Source: an uncultured Bacteroidota bacterium
GTDB taxonomy: Bacteria > Bacteroidota > Bacteroidia > Flavobacteriales_F > PHOS-HE28
Assembly: GCA_902826215.1 (NCBI GenBank)
Contig: CADEDY010000005.1
Coordinates: forward strand, 105,397 to 169,396
Direction of reading: 5' to 3'
DNA length: 64,000 nucleotides
Part shown: positions 58,726 to 64,000 of the stretch, one piece after another
Numbering within the stretch: the first letter of the stretch is position 1
How the letters are laid out: each line of letters begins with the position of its first letter
Made by a program: the position numbers and the translations under genes
The notes under the pieces: model-generated
The model's input: the letters and a program-made list of their open reading frames with translations, nothing else
Told to the model about the DNA's origin: nothing
The model's database searches: none

Positions 58726-60301
58726 TACAAGGTACTTCGGGGTCTTCTTCATCGTCCGGAGTTTGGTTGCGGTGTTGATCGGATGCTGGGTCTTCCCAGC
58801 ATTCGGTCAGCCTGCGGTGAAGAATGACACGGCCAAGGTGGCCATCAAGAAATTGATGCCGCCCTTGAACACGCCGTTCAACGACTTCGCGCCGGTGATC
58901 AGCGCGGACGGGTCCACGATGATGTTCACCAGCAACCGGCCTTCCACTGAACGAGAATTGGCGAAGGGAAAAGCAGGCAGGGAGAACATCTATGAGGTCA
59001 CTGTCGATCCCAAGAAGAAGAAGTGGGGCGCACCGAAACTCCTGGGTCCTGCCGTGAACGCACCCGGTCGGAACAACAGTGCGATAGCCCTTTCTCCCGA
59101 TGGCCAACGCATGCTGGTCTATCGCGACAACAACGATGGCAATGGAAACGTGTTCGAGTCCGTGCTGAACGGCACTGAATGGTCGGAGCTTACCGAGTTC
59201 CCGGAACCGATCAATAGCGAGGAGCACGAATCATCGGCCTGTTATTCACCGGATGGTCGCACCATCTACATCGTGAGCGATCGCGATGGCGGCGAGGGCG
59301 GCAAGGACATCTGGCAGGTTACGAGGAATGAAGCCGGTGCCTGGAGTGACCTGAAGAACATGGGCCCGGTGATCAATACGAAGGAGGATGAACAAGGCAT
59401 CTTCCTGCACGCCGATGGCCGCACACTCTACTTCAGCAGCAAGGGTCATGGCGGCAGTGGTGGTTATGATCTTTTCCGGAGCGTGCAGCACGGGAACACA
59501 TGGAGCGAACCACAGGCGCTGGGTGCTCCCCTGAACACCCCGGGCGATGACCTCTACATCGTTTTCCTGGCCGATGGGAAGACAGCCTATATGAGCAGCG
59601 AGCGCAGCGGCGGTATGGGCGAGAAGGACCTGTACGAAGTGAGATTCACCCCGCTGCCTGGACGCAAGGCGCAGGACCCCCTGCTCACCGTATTGAAGGG
59701 CCAGGTGATCGATGAGGAGACCAAGCAGCCGGTGGAAGGGGATATCGAGATCACCGACAACGTGAAGAATGTCTCGGTCTCCAAACAGCGATCGAACAGC
59801 AGCACCGGCAACTTCCTGATCTCATTACCCTCCGGAAAGAACTACGGCATCAGCGTCTCCGCTCCGGGCTACCTGTTCCATTCGGAGAACTTCGATCTGC
59901 AGGATACCGCCAGCTACAAGGAGGTGGTGAAGGTGATCGAATTGAAGAAAGTGAAGGTCGGCAAGACGATCGTGCTCAACAACGTGTTCTACGACTTCGA
60001 CAAAGCCACGCTGCGTCCAGAGAGCTCCACCGAGCTCGATGCACTTGTGCAGCTGTTGAAGGACAATGAGAAGCTCCGTATCGAACTCGGAAGCCACACC
60101 GATGACAAAGGCGCCGATGACTACAATCAGAAGTTATCGGATGCCCGCGCAGCCTCCGTGGTGACCTACCTCGCCAACAAGGGCGTCGCCCAGGATCGTT
60201 TGGTGGCCAAGGGTTACGGCGAGACCAGCCCTATCGCGCCCAACGATACGGAAGAGGGACGCCAACAGAACCGCAGAACGGAGTTCAAGGTGTTGGAATG
60301 A
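58718..60301 (+). CDS. OmpA family protein with PD40/WD40-like propeller (PorE-like)
   Basis: The 527-residue protein has a signal peptide (SLVAVLIGCWVFPAFGQ). PD40-type beta-propeller units follow (residues ~60-310: PVISADGSTMMFTSNR, CYSPDGRTIYIVSDRDGG, FLHADGRTLYFSSKGHGG). A carboxypeptidase-regulatory-like domain comes next (VLKGQVIDEETKQPVEGDIEI), then an OmpA C-terminal peptidoglycan-binding domain (YDFDKATLRPES ... ELGSHTDDKGADDYNQKLSDAR). It resembles PorE, which tethers the T9SS to peptidoglycan. The start is a GTG at 58718, overlapping porP by 8 nt, so the two genes are coupled. Confidence 0.92.
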   Translation: MIDTRYFGVFFIVRSLVAVLIGCWVFPAFGQPAVKNDTAKVAIKKLMPPLNTPFNDFAPVISADGSTMMFTSNRPSTERELAKGKAGRENIYEVTVDPKKKKWGAPKLLGPAVNAPGRNNSAIALSPDGQRMLVYRDNNDGNGNVFESVLNGTEWSELTEFPEPINSEEHESSACYSPDGRTIYIVSDRDGGEGGKDIWQVTRNEAGAWSDLKNMGPVINTKEDEQGIFLHADGRTLYFSSKGHGGSGGYDLFRSVQHGNTWSEPQALGAPLNTPGDDLYIVFLADGKTAYMSSERSGGMGEKDLYEVRFTPLPGRKAQDPLLTVLKGQVIDEETKQPVEGDIEITDNVKNVSVSKQRSNSSTGNFLISLPSGKNYGISVSAPGYLFHSENFDLQDTASYKEVVKVIELKKVKVGKTIVLNNVFYDFDKATLRPESSTELDALVQLLKDNEKLRIELGSHTDDKGADDYNQKLSDARAASVVTYLANKGVAQDRLVAKGYGETSPIAPNDTEEGRQQNRRTEFKVLE

Positions 60302-60327
60302 GTGCCGCGCATGAGGTCGCGACCACG

Positions 60328-60335
60328 CATCTTTG
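60328..60335 (+). promoter_or_regulatory. Candidate -7 element for the TonB receptor gene
   Basis: CATCTTTG matches TAnnTTTG at 7 of 8 positions and lies 23 nt upstream of the ATG at 60359. No Crp-type operator is 44 bp upstream. Confidence 0.3.
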
Positions 60336-60358
60336 CCGGCCCCATTTCTGCTTCGAAG

Positions 60359-62809
60359 ATGAATGCCAAGAACGCCGCGTTTCTCCGCATTTGCCGGAAC
60401 ATCGGTTGGGCGCTTTTCGTATTCGGGGCCGGAGCCATCAACGCCCAAACCCTCGTCGTCAAGGATAGGTCCTCATTGCAGAGGATCGAAGGTGCGGTGG
60501 TCGCTTGTGAACCAACAGGGGCCTATGCCATCACGAATGCCAAAGGAGTTGTGCCCTTGGATGCGCTTCGGGATGCGACCTCGATCACCGTGTCGCACCT
60601 TGGGTACCAGACCATCACCATCCGGGTGGATGCCATAGCGGATGGCGTGATCCATATGGTACAGCGCGTGCGTGATCTGAATGAGGTGGTCGTATCCGCC
60701 AGCCGTTTCGAGGAACCCAAGCGGGACGTGCCCGAACACATCGATATCATTGACCGCCGTGCCATAACCCTGCTCGACCAACAGACGACCCCGGACGTGT
60801 TGCAGAATAGCGGTGCCCTCTTCGTGCAACGTAGCCAAATGGGCGGAGGCAGTCCGGTGATCCGTGGCTTCGAGGCCAGTCGGGTGCTGCTCGTCGTTGA
60901 CGGTGTACGCATGAACAATGCCATCTACCGCACCGGTCATCTACAAGACCTCATGGCGATCGACCCCAATGCGCTGGACCGCATCGAAGTCATAAGCGGT
61001 CCCGGATCGGTGGTCTATGGCAGCGATGCGCTCGGCGGAGTGATCCACCTGCTCACGCGCACTCCCCGCTTCAGCGACAGCACCGGGTTCATGGTGAATG
61101 GCGGTGCCATGCTACGTACAAGTACCGCCAACAATGAGCTGAGCGCGAACGCAACGGTGGAACTTCGCGGCCCCAAGGTCACCAGCCTCACCAGCATCAC
61201 GGCAAGTGACTTCGGTGATCTGCGATCCGGAAGCAACCGCGATCCTGAATATCAGGAATGGGGGTTGATGCCCTTCTTGTTGGGAACCACCAACGGCACG
61301 GATACCGTGCTGCCCAATGATGACCCCGACCTGCAGCAACCTACAGGTTACAGACAGCTTGACATCCTACAGAAACTACGCCTGCGCACCGGGACGCACA
61401 TGGTGCATCAGTTGAATGCACAACTCAGTACCACTGCTGATGTGCCACGATTCGACCGGCTCAGTGAGTACACCACCGACAGTGCGGGCAACTACATCCC
61501 TTCCCAAGCCGAATGGTACTACGGGCCTCAGCGACGCGTGCTGCTGGCCTATACCATGGAGCTCGTCAGAGAACAGTGGCTCTGCTCAAAGGCACGCATC
61601 ATCCCATCCTACCAGCATATCGTGCAGAGCCGTCATAACCGCGGCTTCGGTAGCAGCCACCTGAACCACCGGACCGAAACGGTGCAAGTGCTCGGGCTGA
61701 GCGCTGACTTCGAGAAGGATCTCGGCGGACATGAACTGCGCTACGGTGCGGAGTACTACGCCAACGCGGTGGCATCGGAAGCACAGCGCGAGAACATCCA
61801 CACGGGCGCGATCACCTACCTCACCACGCGATACCCCAACGGCGGGTCCACCATGAATACGTTTGCGGCTTTCGTGTCGCACACCAGGGAGCTGAACGAA
61901 CGCTGGGTGGTCAGCGAGGGGCTCCGTTTTTCCTCAGTTCACCTGAAGAGCACCTTCAATGATGAGAACGATCACCAGTTCCTGAACGGCACTTACAGCC
62001 AGCACAACAACGCGCTCAACTGGCGCGTGGGTGCGGTGTACATGCCGGGCCACGACTGGCGCTTCAGCACACTGGCAAGCACTGGGTTCCGCGCACCCAA
62101 TGTGGACGACATGGGCAAAGTCTTCGATAGCACACCCGGTACGGTCGTGGTGCCCAACACGGAGTTGAAACCGGAGACCACCACGAACTTCGAGGTGGGC
62201 ATCAACAAGGTCTTCACCAAGCGCTTCACCGTGGAGGGTCGTGGCTTCTACACCCGGTACACCAACGCGCTCACCATGGGCGAACACAGGGTGAACGGTA
62301 ATGATAGCATCGAATACGATGACGTAGTGAGCAAAGTGACCTCATTGACCAATGCCCGCGAGGCATATATCCATGGGATACAAGGTCAAGTCGACCTGGC
62401 CATCGACGCACGCTTCACGCTCCGAAGCGGTCTCACCTACACGGTAGGCAGGATCAGAACGGACAGTACCGACCAGCCGTTGGACCATATCCCACCCACG
62501 TATGGTCGAACAGGTCTACAATGGAGATCCAAGCGTGTCCAGGCCGAATTCTATGCGCTCTTTAACGGATGGAAGCGCTTGAGCGAATACAACCTTGCGG
62601 AAGGCAGCGAGGACAATATCCAATATGCCACTAAAGATGGCAGCCCGGCATGGTCGACACTGAACATCCGAGCCGCGTACGCGCTGTCCAGCTTACTAAC
62701 TGCCCAGGTTGGCTTGGAAAACATCTTGGACGTGCACTACCGGACCTTTGCAAGTGGCGTTAGTGCACCCGGAAGAAACCTTCAGTTCAGTATTCGGGTG
62801 CGGTGGTGA
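60359..62809 (+). CDS. TonB-dependent receptor (heme/hemoglobin-receptor-like)
   Basis: The 816-residue protein has a signal sequence (NIGWALFVFGAGAINAQ), a carboxypeptidase-regulatory-like domain (residues ~25-100), a plug domain (VVVSASRFEEPKRDVPE, GGGSPVIRGFEASRVLLVVDG, GSDALGGVIHLLT) and a 22-strand barrel ending in FSIRVRW. The VRMNNAIYRTGHLQDLMAIDP segment is close to the hemoglobin/transferrin/heme receptor group. The ATG at 60359 leads straight into the signal peptide; ATG 60311 and GTG 60302 would add 16-19 residues. It is not linked to a heme-uptake operon in the window, so the substrate is not proven. Confidence 0.87.
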   Translation: MNAKNAAFLRICRNIGWALFVFGAGAINAQTLVVKDRSSLQRIEGAVVACEPTGAYAITNAKGVVPLDALRDATSITVSHLGYQTITIRVDAIADGVIHMVQRVRDLNEVVVSASRFEEPKRDVPEHIDIIDRRAITLLDQQTTPDVLQNSGALFVQRSQMGGGSPVIRGFEASRVLLVVDGVRMNNAIYRTGHLQDLMAIDPNALDRIEVISGPGSVVYGSDALGGVIHLLTRTPRFSDSTGFMVNGGAMLRTSTANNELSANATVELRGPKVTSLTSITASDFGDLRSGSNRDPEYQEWGLMPFLLGTTNGTDTVLPNDDPDLQQPTGYRQLDILQKLRLRTGTHMVHQLNAQLSTTADVPRFDRLSEYTTDSAGNYIPSQAEWYYGPQRRVLLAYTMELVREQWLCSKARIIPSYQHIVQSRHNRGFGSSHLNHRTETVQVLGLSADFEKDLGGHELRYGAEYYANAVASEAQRENIHTGAITYLTTRYPNGGSTMNTFAAFVSHTRELNERWVVSEGLRFSSVHLKSTFNDENDHQFLNGTYSQHNNALNWRVGAVYMPGHDWRFSTLASTGFRAPNVDDMGKVFDSTPGTVVVPNTELKPETTTNFEVGINKVFTKRFTVEGRGFYTRYTNALTMGEHRVNGNDSIEYDDVVSKVTSLTNAREAYIHGIQGQVDLAIDARFTLRSGLTYTVGRIRTDSTDQPLDHIPPTYGRTGLQWRSKRVQAEFYALFNGWKRLSEYNLAEGSEDNIQYATKDGSPAWSTLNIRAAYALSSLLTAQVGLENILDVHYRTFASGVSAPGRNLQFSIRVRW

Positions 62810-62873
62810 TGGGAGTTCTCCGAGAATACCTCAGGTCGATCCGTGGTCGCATTCAACGCAACGCGACACACCA

Positions 62874-64000
62874 TCACCGGAACTCATAGTCATACCCTTC
62901 CAACTGACTGAGCAGTGTTTGCGGCGCATCGGTCGCCGTGATGCGACCTTCGACCTTCGGAGCAACAGGAGAGAACTTCCCGAAGTACTCGCGCAGGATG
63001 GTATGCATGGTGATGTTGGCGCGGCGAGGGTTCTTCACCTTCTCCAGTCGGCAGAGCGTATCCTCCGGATCGCCTTCGCGTTCGCAAGCAGCGATCAGGT
63101 AGCTCTTCTTCAGGTCGATGGGCTTTCCCGCGATCTTGATCCAGTTCACCCGCTTACCCATGTCGTTGTTCATGGTGAAGTTGGCGGTCATGCCTTGGAA
63201 ACGGATCACCCAACCGCCGAAGCGTTTGGCGGGATCCTTCGCGAACACATTGTGCAGTTCCTTTTCCAACCAGTTCCAGAGTTGCTCGCCGGTTGCTTCG
63301 CCATACTTGGCATCGCTGTCCACGGGGATCATGCTCCACAGGTTGTCATTGGTGATCGGCGTGGGGGTCTTGCCATCGGCCACGATCGGTGGGCAGAATC
63401 GGAATCCGTTGCTGATCGCCACATCCGGTTTCAGTTTCCACATGATCGCATCCGTGACCAAGTTGTCCATCGGATTCTCGATCACGTAATAGCGGACCAA
63501 GGTGTTCTTCGTGCTGCCCACCACCTTGCTGAGTTGCTCTTTATAGGGTGCGCTCACTTCGTCCACGAGTGCGAGCATGCCCTTGTCAGCGGGATATTTC
63601 TCCGGGTCCACGTCGAGCAATTCGTAGTGACTGTCCTTCACCTTTCCATCCTCTACGATCACATCGAGGCGCGCAACGAAGGAGCCGAACGCACCGGGCT
63701 CCGTAACGCTGCTGTATTTGCCTTTGATCGGCTTCCGCACCCGCTCGTGCGTGTCTGCACCAAGGATCAGGTCGGCACCTTCCACTTCGGGTTTGTTGGC
63801 GAGATCGACCTGTTGTGCGAGGCCCATGTGCGTGATCAGGAAGACCATGGCACATTGCTCGTAATCGCGAAGAATGCGGATGTATTTCGCCACGTTCACT
63901 TCAGGCTTCACGAAGGAGATGCCGAAGCTGTATGCCGGTGATTGACGTTTCGGCGTGAGCGGATCGTTGTAGCCGATGAAGCCGATCTTGACACCGGCCA
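62874..64000 (-). CDS. 5'-nucleotidase/SoxB-like metallophosphoesterase (5' partial)
   Basis: This is the C-terminal 375 residues of a gene that continues beyond the right edge. The reading frame is open through 64000, and the GTG at 63911 is internal. The product has the end of a calcineurin-like domain (VFLITHMGLAQQVDLA, LILGADTHERVR, TEPGAFGSFVARLDV) and a 5'-nucleotidase C-terminal domain with NGFRFCPPI, PITNDNLWSMIP and GWVIRFQGMTANF. The 5'-nucleotidase and SoxB thiosulfohydrolase families share this layout; GADTHE stands where most members have GHTH or GHSH. Substrate cannot be fixed from the visible part. Confidence 0.8.
   Translation of the reverse strand, partial: AGVKIGFIGYNDPLTPKRQSPAYSFGISFVKPEVNVAKYIRILRDYEQCAMVFLITHMGLAQQVDLANKPEVEGADLILGADTHERVRKPIKGKYSSVTEPGAFGSFVARLDVIVEDGKVKDSHYELLDVDPEKYPADKGMLALVDEVSAPYKEQLSKVVGSTKNTLVRYYVIENPMDNLVTDAIMWKLKPDVAISNGFRFCPPIVADGKTPTPITNDNLWSMIPVDSDAKYGEATGEQLWNWLEKELHNVFAKDPAKRFGGWVIRFQGMTANFTMNNDMGKRVNWIKIAGKPIDLKKSYLIAACEREGDPEDTLCRLEKVKNPRRANITMHTILREYFGKFSPVAPKVEGRITATDAPQTLLSQLEGYDYEFR

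Noticed and set aside
60302..60358. Longer N-terminus for the TonB receptor from GTG 60302 or ATG 60311
   Set aside because: It would add a basic stretch before the signal peptide and overlap the -7 element; the ATG at 60359 fits better.

Overview
The window is a GC-rich segment of a Bacteroidota chromosome, most likely a Flavobacteriales-like lineage (inference). It encodes nine proteins that look like cargo of the type IX secretion system (T9SS), gliding-motility proteins GldD and GldE, a PorP/SprF partner and an OmpA/PD40 protein. Its promoters carry the Bacteroidota -7 element TAnnTTTG instead of sigma70 boxes. Codon use and GC are fairly even except in islands around 18-23 kb and 27.7-29.5 kb, which are visibly AT-richer. 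I found no tRNA, rRNA, CRISPR array, integrase or transposase.

Layout. 0-16 kb is mostly housekeeping: the end of era, der, a secreted DUF3857-like protein, a transsulfuration-type PLP enzyme, a T9SS cargo protein, a glycosyltransferase pair with a DMT transporter, a heavy-metal-binding lipoprotein, heme A synthase, and mutY-ssb-gldE-gldD. 15.4-18 kb holds HU, a TPR protein, a 31-residue basic protein and RNase G. 18-29.7 kb is a rearranged accessory zone. It contains an AT-rich T9SS gene flanked by two copies of the RNase G 3' end, a recX-rng chimeric ORF, small hypothetical genes with repeated leader and tail sequences, a serine hydrolase and an NfeD-flotillin operon. 29.7-36.3 kb carries four T9SS cargo genes. 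36.5-41.6 kb has a TPR-HTH regulator, recX, prfB and fumC. 41.6-47.1 kb is a compact redox and sulfur-transfer module. 47.3-60.3 kb holds an ECF sigma factor coupled to a single-TM/barrel protein, two large type B T9SS proteins around a beta-helix protein, then PorP/SprF and OmpA. The window ends with a TonB receptor and a partial 5'-nucleotidase/SoxB-like enzyme.

The strongest new observation is a small regulon. A Crp/Fnr protein at 42025-42675 has a recognition helix with the R-E-x-x-x-R pattern of E. coli CRP. Four nearby promoters each contain GTGA-N6-TCAC placed so that the distance from its first G to the last G of the -7 TTTG is exactly 44 bp. These promoters serve DUF983-crp itself, the ygaP/DUF6132/rhodanese/thioredoxin operon, a 1-Cys peroxiredoxin, and the DsrE/porin/rhodanese operon. 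The arrangement predicts a class II activated, self-regulated redox/sulfane-sulfur response.

Other points of note are the recX-rng chimera with its exact RNase G tail duplication, repeated leader and tail segments around unrelated small genes, a probable ATA start codon overlapping the der stop, and two small genes below usual ORF cut-offs (16254-16349 and 36159-36338).
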